Assembly (NCBI GenBank): GCA_006438735.1
Contig: RCZF01000002.1
Span: 429,769-493,768, forward strand
Source of the DNA: Sphingomonas koreensis
Lineage (GTDB): Bacteria > Pseudomonadota > Alphaproteobacteria > Sphingomonadales > Sphingomonadaceae
DNA: 64,000 nt
Direction of reading: 5' to 3'
Each line of letters begins with the position of its first letter. Within the stretch, counting starts at the first letter, position 1. Below, piece after piece: positions 44,375-54,825 of the stretch. The notes under the pieces are model-generated. The model was not told the origin of the DNA and did no database searches. It saw nothing but the letters and a program-made list of their open reading frames with translations. A program made the translations under genes and the position numbers.

Positions 44375-45402
44375 GCCGCTGCCGCCTCGATATTGCCGAG
44401 ATCGTCGATGATTCGCTGCGTCAGCTGATCGCGCACCATCTTCGCCGCCGCGCCGATCGCGGTTGCCACGCCGAGTTCGGTCGCGCCGCCGTGGCTTTTG
44501 ACGACCAGCCCGTTGAGCCCCAGAAACACCGCGCCGTTGTGGTTGTTGGGATCGAGATGATGCCGCAGCAATTCGGTCGCCGGGCGCGAGATCAGGAAGC
44601 CGAGCTTCGAGCGGACCGAGCTGCTGAACGCGCGCTTGAGCAGATCGGCGACGAAGCGCGCGGTGCCCTCCGCGGTCTTCAGCGCGATATTGCCCGAAAA
44701 GCCGTCGCACACGATCACGTCGACGTCACCGCGCGACAGCCGGTCGCCCTCGATGAAGCCGGTGAAGTCCATTGGTAGATGCTTGGCGTCCCGCAATGTC
44801 GCCGCGGCATCGCGGATGATGTCGGTGCCCTTCTGGTCCTCGGTGCCGATGTTGAGCAGCGCGACGCGCGGGCGATCGAGGTCCATCGTCGTGCGCGCAT
44901 AAGCGGCGCCCATCACCGCGAATTGCGTGAGGTTGCGCGCATCGCATTCGGTGTTGGCGCCGAGATCGAGCACCACCACATCATTCTCGCCGAGCGTCGG
45001 CAGCAGCGCGGCGAGCGCGGGGCGATCGATGCCGGGCATGGTGCGCAGCGACAGCTTGGCCATCGCCATCAGCGCGCCCGTGTTGCCCGACGAGACGGCA
45101 GCGCCGGCGCGGCCCTGTTTGACCATGTCGATCGCGACGCCCATCGATGTCGTCTTGGCGCGGCGGATCGCCTGGCTCGGCTTGTCGCTCGGCCCGACGA
45201 CATCGGGCGCGTGGACGATTTCCGAATGCGCAGTGAGATTGGGGTGCGCTTTCAGCCCGTCGGCGATCTTCGATTCGTCGCCGACGAGGATGAACCGCAT
45301 GCCTTCGAAACGGCGCCGCGCACGCGCAACGCCAGCGAGCATCACCTCCAGCCCCTTGTCACCGCCCATTGCGTCGACGGCGATTCGGGAACTGTCTGGC
45401 AC
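44371..45402 (-). CDS. plsX: Phosphate acyltransferase PlsX
   Basis: 343 aa. [11 protein letters not shown] at the start, [16 protein letters not shown], and [15 protein letters not shown] are signatures of PlsX, which makes acyl phosphate from acyl-ACP for the first step of phospholipid synthesis at the inner membrane. It starts 29 nt after rpmF and its stop overlaps the fabH start. Confidence 0.97.
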   Translation of the reverse strand: MPDSSRIAVDAMGGDKGLEVMLAGVARARRRFEGMRFILVGDESKIADGLKAHPNLTAHSEIVHAPDVVGPSDKPSQAIRRAKTTSMGVAIDMVKQGRAGAAVSSGNTGALMAMAKLSLRTMPGIDRPALAALLPTLGENDVVVLDLGANTECDARNLTQFAVMGAAYARTTMDLDRPRVALLNIGTEDQKGTDIIRDAAATLRDAKHLPMDFTGFIEGDRLSRGDVDVIVCDGFSGNIALKTAEGTARFVADLLKRAFSSSVRSKLGFLISRPATELLRHHLDPNNHNGAVFLGLNGLVVKSHGGATELGVATAIGAAAKMVRDQLTQRIIDDLGNIEAAAA

Positions 45403-45431
45403 GCGCGCTGGTCTCCGTTTCGACGGTTGGC

Positions 45432-45611
45432 TCAGCCTTCGACCGAGACGATCTCGCGGCCGTTATAATGGCCGCACGAGCCGCACAGGTTATGCGGGCG
45501 CTTGAGCTCGCCGCAATTCGGGCACTCCTGGAACGCCGCAACGCTCAGCGAATCGTGCGACCGGCGCATGCCGCGCTTGGAGGGCGTAGTCTTTCTTTTG
45601 GGGACGGCCAT
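45432..45611 (-). CDS. rpmF: 50S ribosomal protein L32
   Basis: 59 aa, [20 protein letters not shown] then [24 protein letters not shown]. The four cysteines (CPNC and CGSC) form the zinc ribbon of L32. It is the first gene of the rpmF-plsX-fabH run, so the region 45612-45820 should hold the promoters for this operon (minus) and for the MAPEG gene (plus). Confidence 0.97.
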   Translation of the reverse strand: MAVPKRKTTPSKRGMRRSHDSLSVAAFQECPNCGELKRPHNLCGSCGHYNGREIVSVEG

Positions 45612-45820
45612 TTCGGCACCTTGTCTAAAAGTCTAAATCTGGATCAGGACCGCGATAGGCCCGGCTGGCGGCGGAGGCAACCGTGGCCCGGGGGCCGCGG
45701 AAGGCGCCAGCGGCCGGACACATCGCGAAGCGTGGCGCTATAGCGGTTTCGTGCGGCGTTGCAACCCGTGCGGCGGCATGCGACGACGCGGCGCGCCGAT
45801 GGTCGGCGAGGGAGGCGCGC

Positions 45821-46264
45821 ATGGGACTGGTCGAACTGCCGATTACGCTGACGACCGCGGGCGCCGCGGCGATCATCAATGTCTGGCTGGCGATGCGGGT
45901 CGGTGCGGTCCGCCGCGCCGCCGGCGTCAGCATCGGCGACGGCGGCGACGCCGGCCTGATCGCGCGAATGCGTGCGCAGGCCAATTTCGTCGAATATGCG
46001 CCCTTCATCCTGATCCTGATCGGCCTGATCGAACTGGCGCAGGGCCCCTCGACCTGGCTGTGGCTCGCGGCGGCCGCGTTTCTGCTCTCGCGAATCGCCC
46101 ATCCGCTGGGGATGGACGGGGTGCGCTATTGCCGGATGGTCGGCACGCTGGTGACGATGCTGCTGATGCTCGGCCTCGCGATCTACGCGGTCCTGCTGCC
46201 GTTCGGGCTTGGCTATGCCAGGCCGTCCAGCGCGCCGATCGAGCTGGCCCCGTCGCAGGGTTAG
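45821..46264 (+). CDS. MAPEG family membrane protein
   Basis: 147 aa from ATG 45821 with GGGAGG upstream; the frame is open to 45683 but those codons are probably leader. Four membrane helices; the pattern RMRAQANFVEYAPFILILIGLIEL in pieces and AFLLSRIAHPLGM is typical of the bacterial MAPEG group, related to microsomal glutathione transferases. A role in glutathione-dependent lipid peroxide reduction is possible. It converges on the MBL hydrolase with a four-base overlap. Confidence 0.87.
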   Translation: MGLVELPITLTTAGAAAIINVWLAMRVGAVRRAAGVSIGDGGDAGLIARMRAQANFVEYAPFILILIGLIELAQGPSTWLWLAAAAFLLSRIAHPLGMDGVRYCRMVGTLVTMLLMLGLAIYAVLLPFGLGYARPSSAPIELAPSQG

Positions 46265-46920
46265 CGCGCCAGCGCGGCGTCGCCGACGAACGGATTGTGG
46301 CGGCGTTCGTGCGCAAACGTGCTCGTCGGGCCGTGGCCGGGAATGAATGCGGTGTCGTCGCCGAGCGGCCACAGCTTGGTCGCGACCGAGGTCAGCAACG
46401 CCTGGTGATCGCCGAGCGGAAAATCGGTGCGGCCGATCGATCCGGCGAACAGCACGTCGCCGACCAGCGCGAGCTTCGACTCGGGGTGATGGAAAATGAC
46501 GTGCCCCGGCGTGTGCCCGGGCGTGTGATAAACATCGAAGCGGAGATCGCCGACGCTCACCGTGTCGCCATCGACCAGCCAGCGGTCGGGCTCGAACACG
46601 ACGCCGCGAATGCCATATTGCCGGCCATCCTCGTCCAGCCGCGCGATCCAGAAACGGTCCGCTTCGTGCGGTCCCTCGATCGGCACGCCAAGGTCCTTCG
46701 CCAGCGTGCCGGCCTCGCCGCAATGATCGATATGGCCATGCGTGAGGATGATCTTCTCGATCGTCACGCCGTGTTGCGCGGCGGCCGCCTTGAGCTTGGG
46801 CAGATCGCCGCCGGGATCGACGAACGCGCCGCGCATCGTGGCGGTGCACCAGATCAGCGAGCAATTCTGCTGGAGCGGCGTGACCGGCACGATGGCGGCC
46901 CTGAGCGGTGGGTTCGGCAT
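46261..46920 (-). CDS. Metallo-beta-lactamase fold hydrolase, glyoxalase II-like
   Basis: 219 aa from ATG 46920 (the frame extends to 46956). Zinc-binding THGHIDHCGE, then GHTPGHVIFH, GDVLFAGSIGRTDFP, and a C-terminal PGHGPTSTFAHERRHNPF. These match the small glyoxalase II-like/YcbL group, acting on thioesters such as S-lactoylglutathione. Cytosolic. It is convergent with the MAPEG gene and divergent from pabB. Confidence 0.88.
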   Translation of the reverse strand: MPNPPLRAAIVPVTPLQQNCSLIWCTATMRGAFVDPGGDLPKLKAAAAQHGVTIEKIILTHGHIDHCGEAGTLAKDLGVPIEGPHEADRFWIARLDEDGRQYGIRGVVFEPDRWLVDGDTVSVGDLRFDVYHTPGHTPGHVIFHHPESKLALVGDVLFAGSIGRTDFPLGDHQALLTSVATKLWPLGDDTAFIPGHGPTSTFAHERRHNPFVGDAALAR

Positions 46921-47005
46921 GGCGGCTGAAATAGGCGGCGCGTGCGCGAGCGGCAAGCTGGGGCTTGCTCTTCCAGCCCCGCCGGTTGCATCTGGCGCTT
47001 AGCTC

Positions 47006-48775
47006 ATGCTCGCCGACACGCCTCCTCCCTTCGTCCTGCTCGACGACGCCGGCCCCGGCGGCGCCCCGGCGCGGCTGTACCGGGCGCCAGTGCGCGTGAT
47101 CGAGGCGCATCGGCCCGGCGAGATCGGCGCGCTGCTCGCCGAACTGCGCACCGCGCGCGCCGCCGGTCTCCACGCCGCCGGCTTCCTCGCCTATGAAGCC
47201 GGCCCGGGAATCGAGCCGCGGCTCGCTGCCGCGGACGCCGCGACACCGCTCGCCTGGTTCGGCCTGTTCGACCGTTACGAGACGATCGCGCCCGACGACG
47301 TCGCCGCGTTGCTGCCCGATCCGGCCGGCGCCTGGGCGGGGCCACCCGCACCGGCGATCGACCGCGCCCGATACGACGCCCGCTTTGCCCGGGTGCTCGC
47401 GCTGATCGCCGCGGGCGACATCTATCAGGCCAATCTCACCTTCCCCGCCGACGTCGCCTTCGCCGGCGATCCGCTGGCGCTTTATGCGCGGCTGCGTGAG
47501 CGATCGCGGGCGTCCTATGGCGCGATCGTGCATACCGGGCGCGCGCTGCTGCTGTCGCTGTCGCCCGAGCTGTTCTTTCGCCTCGACGGCGCGCACTTGC
47601 TCGCTCGGCCGATGAAGGGCACCGCCGTTCGCGCCGTAACCGCCGACGAGGACCGCGCCGCCGCGCTGCGGCTCGCCGGCGATCCCAAGCAGCGCGCCGA
47701 GAATCTGATGATCGTCGATCTGCTGCGCAACGACCTGAGCCGAGTCGCCGCGCCCGGCAGCGTCGCCGCGCCGCGGCTGTTCGCGGTCGAAAGCTATCCG
47801 ACGATCCATCAGATGGTGTCCGACGTCACCGCCGATCTTGCCGCGGGTCGCGATGCCATTGACGTGATCGAAGCGCTGTTCCCGTGCGGATCGATCACCG
47901 GCGCACCGAAAATCCGCGCGAGCGAAGTGATCGGCGAGGTGGAACAGGCCCCGCGCGGCATCTACACCGGCGCGATCGGCCGGATCGACGCGAGCGGCGA
48001 CGCCGCGTTCAACGTGGCGATTCGCACGCTGACGATTCGCGGCGAGGGCGCGGCGACGCTCGGGCTCGGCTCGGGGATCGTCGCCGATTCGTTGAGCGGC
48101 GAGGAATGGGCCGAATGCCTCGCCAAGGGCGCGTTTGTCACCGCCGGGCAGCGGCCGTTCGATCTCATTGAAACCATGGCATTCGATCCGTTGACCGGCA
48201 TCGCCTTGCTCGACCGGCATCTGGCGCGGATGAAGGACAGCGCCGCCGCGTTCGGCTTTCCATTCGATCGCCACGCGGTGCGCAACGAGCTTCAGGCGGC
48301 GACCTTCCGCTTGCGCCGGCCGCAGCGGATCCGGCTGCTGCTGGCGCCATCGGGCGCGATCACCATCCACGCGTCGCCGCCGCCCGCCCCGTGCGACGCG
48401 CCTGTGACCGTCGCGCTCGTCCCCTTGCCGGTCGCCGCCAGCGATTTCCGCCTGCGCCACAAGACCAGCAACCGCGGCTTTTATGACGACGCGCGGCGCG
48501 CAAGCGGCGCGTTCGAAGTGGTCTTTGCCGACGCCCAAGGCTTTCTGACCGAGGGCAGCTTCACCACCCTGTTCGTCGAGCGCGCAGGCCGGCTCGTCAC
48601 GCCGCCGCTGTCACGCGGGTTGTTGCCCGGCGTGTTGCGCGCCGATTTTATCGCCGCCGGCCGTGCGATCGAGGGCGATCTGACGCCCGACGACCTTCGC
48701 GACGGCTTTTTTATCGGCAATGCGCTGCGCGGACTCATTCCCGCTGTTGCAGTTGCGAACACGGGCGGTTTATAG
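47006..48775 (+). CDS. pabB: Aminodeoxychorismate synthase component I fused to a class IV aminotransferase/lyase domain
   Basis: 589 aa. The first about 390 residues are the chorismate-using PabB domain (SPELFF, RPMKGTA with K204 at the PabB position, TGAPKIRASEVI). The rest is a PabC-like PLP domain with a plausible Schiff-base lysine K486 (LRHKTSNRGFYDD) and LTEGSFTTLFV. The fused protein makes 4-amino-4-deoxychorismate and then 4-aminobenzoate for folate synthesis. The glutaminase partner PabA is not in the window. Confidence 0.92.
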   Translation: MLADTPPPFVLLDDAGPGGAPARLYRAPVRVIEAHRPGEIGALLAELRTARAAGLHAAGFLAYEAGPGIEPRLAAADAATPLAWFGLFDRYETIAPDDVAALLPDPAGAWAGPPAPAIDRARYDARFARVLALIAAGDIYQANLTFPADVAFAGDPLALYARLRERSRASYGAIVHTGRALLLSLSPELFFRLDGAHLLARPMKGTAVRAVTADEDRAAALRLAGDPKQRAENLMIVDLLRNDLSRVAAPGSVAAPRLFAVESYPTIHQMVSDVTADLAAGRDAIDVIEALFPCGSITGAPKIRASEVIGEVEQAPRGIYTGAIGRIDASGDAAFNVAIRTLTIRGEGAATLGLGSGIVADSLSGEEWAECLAKGAFVTAGQRPFDLIETMAFDPLTGIALLDRHLARMKDSAAAFGFPFDRHAVRNELQAATFRLRRPQRIRLLLAPSGAITIHASPPPAPCDAPVTVALVPLPVAASDFRLRHKTSNRGFYDDARRASGAFEVVFADAQGFLTEGSFTTLFVERAGRLVTPPLSRGLLPGVLRADFIAAGRAIEGDLTPDDLRDGFFIGNALRGLIPAVAVANTGGL

Positions 48776-50011
<1,236 letters not shown>

Positions 50012-50150
50012 ACGAGCCGGCCAGCCGCCGTTAACACGGCCGATAGTAATTCTTGTCTTGTCCTCGGATCGGTCGCTTCCGATCTGTGGGCTGACGTTGT
50101 CGCCGTAACCGCCCTGTTTCGAGGCGGCGCGGCCCTCAAGGACCAATGGT

Positions 50151-50297
50151 ATGCGCACGCTTTTCAAATCGGGTTTCTTCTGGCAGTTCCTAGGCGGTTT
50201 CGCGCTCGGCGCGATCGGCGTCGTCAGCCTGCATCCCGGCGCGATTGCGCATAACATCGGCCATCACGCAGCGGCGCCCGCAACAACCCAATCCTGA
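50151..50297 (+). CDS. Small membrane protein, 48 aa
   Basis: ATG 50151, reading MRTLFKSGFFWQFLGGFALG then AIGVVSLHPGAIAHNIGHHA and a short tail. It has one membrane helix (about residues 9-27), two basic residues at the N-terminus and a cluster of histidines after the helix. The ribosome site is weak (CAAGGACC a few bases upstream). The upstream 139 nt have a short low-GC stretch. No family recognised. Confidence 0.5.
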   Translation: MRTLFKSGFFWQFLGGFALGAIGVVSLHPGAIAHNIGHHAAAPATTQS

Positions 50298-50388
50298 GCG
50301 CTGCTCAGCGCAGGTTCATCGGGCTAACGCTATTCCTGTCGCCGAATGACGTATGGCCCGCACGGCCGACCGCAAAGCGAGGGATTAC

Positions 50389-51048
50389 ATGACCCGTTTG
50401 ATCATTGCCGCCGCCGGCCTTGGCGGGCTTGCCGCGATTGCGCTGACCACCGGCATCGCCAATGCCGAGCATGCCGTGCCGATACCGATGCCGGCGCATG
50501 ATGTGCCCGCGGCCGCCCGCACGCAGACGGCGGTTCTCGCCGGCGGCTGCTTCTGGGGCATGGAAGCGGTGTTCGAGCATGTGAAGGGCGTCAAATCGGT
50601 CACCGCCGGGTACGACGGCGGTCGCCAAGCCGATGCAACCTACAGCGCGGTCAGCACCGAGCGCACCGGACACGCCGAGGCGATCCGCATCGCTTATGAT
50701 CCCCAAGTGGTAAGCTATGGCACGCTGCTGCGCGTCTATTTCTCGATCGCGCACGATCCGACCGAGCTCAACCGCCAGGGACCGGACAGCGGGCCGAGCT
50801 ATCGCTCAGCGATCTTCCCGCAGAACGCCGCGCAGAAACAGGTCGCGGCGGCCTATATCGCGCAGCTGCAAAGCGCGCACGCGTTCAAGGCCCCGATCGT
50901 CACCAAGCTGGAAAGCGGCACCTTCTACCCGGCCGAAAGCTATCACCAGCATTTCTTCGATCGTAATCCCTACCATCCGTATATCGTTCAATGGGACAAG
51001 CCGAAGGTCGCGGCGTTCCGCGCGGCGTTCCCGAAACTGGCGGCCTAA
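50389..51048 (+). CDS. msrA: Periplasmic peptide methionine sulfoxide reductase A
   Basis: 219 aa from ATG 50389 with GAGGG upstream; the frame is open to 50353. A signal peptide ends ANA-E. The catalytic region is GGCFWGMEAVFE (C54), followed by GYDGG, YHQHFFDRNP near the end. It repairs S-forms of methionine sulfoxide in exported proteins. No msrB is adjacent. It is convergent with pdeM with a 63-nt gap. Confidence 0.93.
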   Translation: MTRLIIAAAGLGGLAAIALTTGIANAEHAVPIPMPAHDVPAAARTQTAVLAGGCFWGMEAVFEHVKGVKSVTAGYDGGRQADATYSAVSTERTGHAEAIRIAYDPQVVSYGTLLRVYFSIAHDPTELNRQGPDSGPSYRSAIFPQNAAQKQVAAAYIAQLQSAHAFKAPIVTKLESGTFYPAESYHQHFFDRNPYHPYIVQWDKPKVAAFRAAFPKLAA

Positions 51049-51111
51049 CAGGCCGATCGGCAAGATCGATCGTCGCGTAACGAGTCCGGCATTCGGGCTG
51101 ACGACGCCAGC

Positions 51112-51774
51112 TCAGGCGGCGATCGGAAAACGCAGCAGCCGATCGGGCAGCGCGATCAGCGCCTGCGCCTGGCCGCCGACCGCGCGAACGATTTCGGGAT
51201 GATCAGCGTCCAGTCCGCCGGTCAGCGCGCCGAAAGCCGGCAACACCAGCTTGCGGTCGGTCGCGACAAAGCAGCGCCGCGCGACCCGTCGGCCGCGCAC
51301 CGTTATCCGCAATTTGGGGTGAAAATGCCCCGATAGTTCGGGCCGGCGCTCGGCCGGATCGGCTTCGTGCCGCAGCACCAGCCCATCGACCTGCGCCTCG
51401 CGCATCACCGCGCCGCCGCAACGATCGACGACCTCGGGATCGTGATTGCCGGTGATCCACACCCAGCGATGCGCGGCGGTCAGCGCCAATAGCATGGCGC
51501 GCGCCTGCGGCGGCAATCGATCGCAGCCGCCGACGTCATGGAAGCTATCGCCCAGGCACCAGATTTCCGCCGGCGCCGTCGCCGCTGCGAGCGCGCTCAG
51601 ATCGGCCAGCGTCGCGATCGAATCATAGGGCGGCAGCATCTGCCCACCGCGCGCGAACCAGCTGGCTTTCTCAAGATGCAGATCGGCCACCAGCAACGCG
51701 CGCCGCGCCGGCCAGAACAGCGCGCCTTGCGGCAGCGCGAGCAACGACTGCCCAGCGAACGAAAAGGGAACCAT
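51112..51774 (-). CDS. pdeM: Ligase-associated DNA damage response endonuclease PdeM
   Basis: 220 aa from ATG 51774; the frame is open upstream to 51909 but that part overlaps the kup start region. Metallophosphoesterase motifs DLHLEK, GDSFHD, GNHD and GHFHP are in place, with the KASWFARGGQMLPPYDS stretch typical of PdeM. It is an endonuclease often found next to the ATP-dependent ligase, Lhr-type helicase and MBL exonuclease; the helicase and exonuclease lie 3-6 kb to the right, the ligase 32 kb to the left. It is divergent from kup. Confidence 0.9.
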   Translation of the reverse strand: MVPFSFAGQSLLALPQGALFWPARRALLVADLHLEKASWFARGGQMLPPYDSIATLADLSALAAATAPAEIWCLGDSFHDVGGCDRLPPQARAMLLALTAAHRWVWITGNHDPEVVDRCGGAVMREAQVDGLVLRHEADPAERRPELSGHFHPKLRITVRGRRVARRCFVATDRKLVLPAFGALTGGLDADHPEIVRAVGGQAQALIALPDRLLRFPIAA

Positions 51775-51875
51775 GCCGCCGCTATGCCGCGTTCGCGCCG
51801 CCCGATCAATCGCGCTATCGGGCAAGGTGCGTTGGCATTGCGCTCCGAAGCGCGTAAGCGCGCGCTCCACAGAGC

Positions 51876-53828
51876 ATGGCCAACGCAGCACCCCCCCCGA
51901 TGGCGACATCTCCCGACACGCCCGATAGCGGCGACCGCCGATCGACCCTGGCGATCGGCATGGGCGCGCTCGGCGTCGTGTTCGCCGATATCGGCACCAG
52001 CCCGATCTACGCTTTTCGCGAGGCGCTGGCGCAGGCCGGCACGCGCGGTATCGGCGCGCCCGAGATTCTCGGTGTGCTGTCGATGGCGATCTGGTCGCTG
52101 ATCATCGTCGTGTCGATCAAATATGTGCTGCTGCTGACGCGCGCCAACAACCAGGGCGAAGGCGGCGTGCTCGCGCTCACCGCGATCGCGCGGCGCGGGC
52201 GCGGCATTCGCGCGAGGCCGGCATTGATCCTCGGCGCGGCCGGCGCAGCGCTATTCTACGGCGATTCGCTGATCACACCGGCGCTGTCGGTGCTCGCGGC
52301 TTCGGAAGGCTTGCGCACCTTGCCCGGCGCGAAGACCGCGGTCAGCGAGCATGCGATCTTCTTCCTGACGATCGTCATTTTGATCGCGCTGTTCGCGGTT
52401 CAGGCGCGCGGCACCGAGCGATTGTCGCGGCTGTTCGGGCCGGTCTGCCTGATCTGGTTCGTGACCATCGCCGCGCTCGGCCTGTGGCAGACGGTCGACG
52501 ATCCGAGCATCCTGCGTGTGCTGTCGCCGGTCTATGGCATCGTGTTTCTCGCGCATCACGGGCTCGCCGGGCTGTTTGTGCTCGGTGCGATGAGCCTGAC
52601 GGTGGCGGGTGCGGAGGCGATGACCGCCTATATGGGCCAATTCGGCCGCGCGACGATCCGGCGCGGCTGGTTCGCGCTGGTGCTGCCGGCGCTAATGCTC
52701 AATTATCTTGGCCAAGGCGCCGTCGCGCTTGATGCGCTGAGCGGCGCGACCGCCAAGGACGGCAGCTTCCTAAACGCCGACTGGTTTTTCCTGATGGCGC
52801 CGGTGCCGCTGCGCATTCCATTGATCGGCCTCGCCATCCTGACGACGATCATCGCCAGCCAGGCGGTGATCAGCGGGGCTTTCTCGCTGACCCAGCAGGC
52901 GATCCAGCTCGGGCTCTTGCCGCGGCTCAAGGTGCGCCGCAGCCTCGCCGCCAACGCGCCGAAAATCTATCTTCCGGCGGTCAACTGGCTGTTGATGGTC
53001 GGCGTGCTGATGCTGATCGTCGAGTTTCGCACCTCGTCCAACATGGCGGCGGCGTACGGCATCGCCGTGACCGGCACGATGCTGGTGACGACCTGCCTCG
53101 CCTATATCGTCGTGCGGCATCGCTGGCGCTGGAGCCGGCCCCGCGCATTGCTGCTGATCGCGCCGTTTGTGGCGCTCGATGCGATATTCTTCGCCGCCAA
53201 CCTGCTGCGCGTGATCGAGGGCGGCTGGGTGCCGCTGGCGATCGCCGCGGTGATCGGGTTGGTCATCAGCATCTGGGTGCGCGGACGCGGCATCGTGAAA
53301 GTGTTCGAGCAGCGTCACAGCGTGCCGCTTGCCGATCTTGCCGCCGCGCTCGAGCGCCGCCCGCCCGAGCGCGTCGAAGGCGTCGCGGTGTTTCTCACCT
53401 CCAATCCCGCGAGCGCGCCGGGCGCGCTGCTCCACAACCTCAAACACAACAAGGTGCTGCACGAGAAGAATCTGATCGTCAGCGTGCGCACCGCCGATCG
53501 CCCGATCGTGCCGCCCGCCGAGCGCACCCAAGTGACGCGCATCGACGGGGCCTTCACTCAGGTCGTGCTGACCTACGGCTTCATGGAAGCGCCGGACGTG
53601 CCGCGCGATCTCGGCCTCGAGGCCAAGGAGCGCCGGGTCGAGCTCGAGGCCAACAAGACCTCTTATTTCATCGGCCGCAACACGCTGAAGCCGTCGAAGG
53701 ACGAAGGCATGCCGCTGTGGCAGGACCGCATCTTCATGTTCCTGCAGCGCAACGCATCGGACCCGACCGATTTCCTGCAGATCCCGCCGGGCAAGGTGCT
53801 CGAGCTCGGCGAGCAGGTGACGGTTTAA
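51876..53828 (+). CDS. kup: Kup-type potassium uptake transporter
   Basis: 650 aa. LGVVFADIGTSPIYAFRE opens the first membrane helix; about twelve helices and a C-terminal cytosolic domain of about 200 residues follow. It takes up K+ with protons. ATGs at 51876 and 51900 are both in frame. A run of eight C residues (51891-51898) lies between them, so a shift there would remove the first start but not the second. Adjacent to pdeM (divergent, about 100 nt apart). Confidence 0.95.
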   Translation: MANAAPPPMATSPDTPDSGDRRSTLAIGMGALGVVFADIGTSPIYAFREALAQAGTRGIGAPEILGVLSMAIWSLIIVVSIKYVLLLTRANNQGEGGVLALTAIARRGRGIRARPALILGAAGAALFYGDSLITPALSVLAASEGLRTLPGAKTAVSEHAIFFLTIVILIALFAVQARGTERLSRLFGPVCLIWFVTIAALGLWQTVDDPSILRVLSPVYGIVFLAHHGLAGLFVLGAMSLTVAGAEAMTAYMGQFGRATIRRGWFALVLPALMLNYLGQGAVALDALSGATAKDGSFLNADWFFLMAPVPLRIPLIGLAILTTIIASQAVISGAFSLTQQAIQLGLLPRLKVRRSLAANAPKIYLPAVNWLLMVGVLMLIVEFRTSSNMAAAYGIAVTGTMLVTTCLAYIVVRHRWRWSRPRALLLIAPFVALDAIFFAANLLRVIEGGWVPLAIAAVIGLVISIWVRGRGIVKVFEQRHSVPLADLAAALERRPPERVEGVAVFLTSNPASAPGALLHNLKHNKVLHEKNLIVSVRTADRPIVPPAERTQVTRIDGAFTQVVLTYGFMEAPDVPRDLGLEAKERRVELEANKTSYFIGRNTLKPSKDEGMPLWQDRIFMFLQRNASDPTDFLQIPPGKVLELGEQVTV

Positions 53829-53837
53829 CTCGCTGCC

Positions 53838-54773
53838 TCAGCCCATCAGCGGCGAACTCGGCAAACTGAAACGGATTTCGCGGTTGGCGAAATCGATCTG
53901 GACGTGGCGAAACAGCCTCAATGTGTCCATGCCCAGCAGCAACGCTGGCTGGTCGGTCAAATCGAAGCGTTTGAAGGGTTCGGCGTCAGCCACGGCCAAG
54001 GGCACATGGTTGAAGCCGACATCGCCGATCTGAAGATGATCGACCTCGATCGAATCGGCAACCAGCAGCCGGCCCAGTGCCGACACCATCGATACGGTTC
54101 CCAGCGATTTCGGCGGCTTGCCGAGCATGCGCAGGAACGCGGGATTGGCGATCGTGATCGCGGTGCCGGTGTCGATCACCACCGAAATGCGGTGGCCGTG
54201 ATAATAGGCATCGGTGACAATCAACTGCCCGAACTTGCTTTTGGCCGTGACGATTATCTCGTTGGCGCGCGGCGCTTCGCGAAACCGCCGCCGCGAGGGG
54301 CGAACAACCATTTCCTGGCGATCGAAATCGATCGATACCGCGTGATTTTGCAGAGCATCGATGCCGAGCATCCCCGGCGCGCCCAGATTGCCTTGATCAA
54401 GCGCGGGTGATTCGATCGCGGCGGTGGCGGTCTTGCCGAGGTGGAGCGACGGCACAACGACCGTATCGACCATTGCCGTATTGGTCATGGCGGTGACGCG
54501 AACGCGCCGGCCGTTGCTCAAGCCGAGCAGCCCGGCGAGATCGTGCGAAACGACGGTCCGCTCGGCGCCGGTATCGACGACGAATTCGTAAGGCCCGCGG
54601 CCAGCGATCGACACCGGGACCGTCATTCGCGCGGCGACAGTGCCGAAGCCGAACGCTTCCTCGGGCAACGGCGGCTGCTCGGTGATGATCAATGGGATCG
54701 GGGGCACGCTTTGTGCCGGCATGGTGCCGCCGGAAACAAGCGCTGAAAGCGCCAAGGGCAACAGCCCGTTCAT
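53838..54773 (-). CDS. Secreted aspartyl protease-like protein with two D-T-G motifs
   Basis: 311 aa from ATG 54773 (54803 is possible). A signal peptide is followed by two retropepsin-like domains, one with VVDTGAERTVVS and the other with VIDTGTAITIA. Bacterial retropepsin-like proteins with a single domain act as dimers; here two domains lie in one chain, like a pseudo-dimer. Each motif has the catalytic aspartate, so it could be active. It lies between kup (convergent, ten-base gap) and the Lhr-type helicase on the same strand. Confidence 0.82.
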   Translation of the reverse strand: MNGLLPLALSALVSGGTMPAQSVPPIPLIITEQPPLPEEAFGFGTVAARMTVPVSIAGRGPYEFVVDTGAERTVVSHDLAGLLGLSNGRRVRVTAMTNTAMVDTVVVPSLHLGKTATAAIESPALDQGNLGAPGMLGIDALQNHAVSIDFDRQEMVVRPSRRRFREAPRANEIIVTAKSKFGQLIVTDAYYHGHRISVVIDTGTAITIANPAFLRMLGKPPKSLGTVSMVSALGRLLVADSIEVDHLQIGDVGFNHVPLAVADAEPFKRFDLTDQPALLLGMDTLRLFRHVQIDFANREIRFSLPSSPLMG

Positions 54774-54825
54774 AATGCGATAATACGCCCGTTCCGGACC
54801 CACGGCAAGTGATTACGCGAGCGGA

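Noticed and set aside
45644..48538. Long minus-strand open frame (964 codons) across MAPEG, MBL and pabB
   Set aside because: It runs antisense to three well-supported genes and is full of arginine and alanine with no family pattern; high GC makes stop codons rare in shadow frames.
51768..51795. EcfG-like promoter GGAAC...CGTT before kup
   Set aside because: The spacer is 18 nt instead of 16 or 17, and the site lies inside the pdeM start region.
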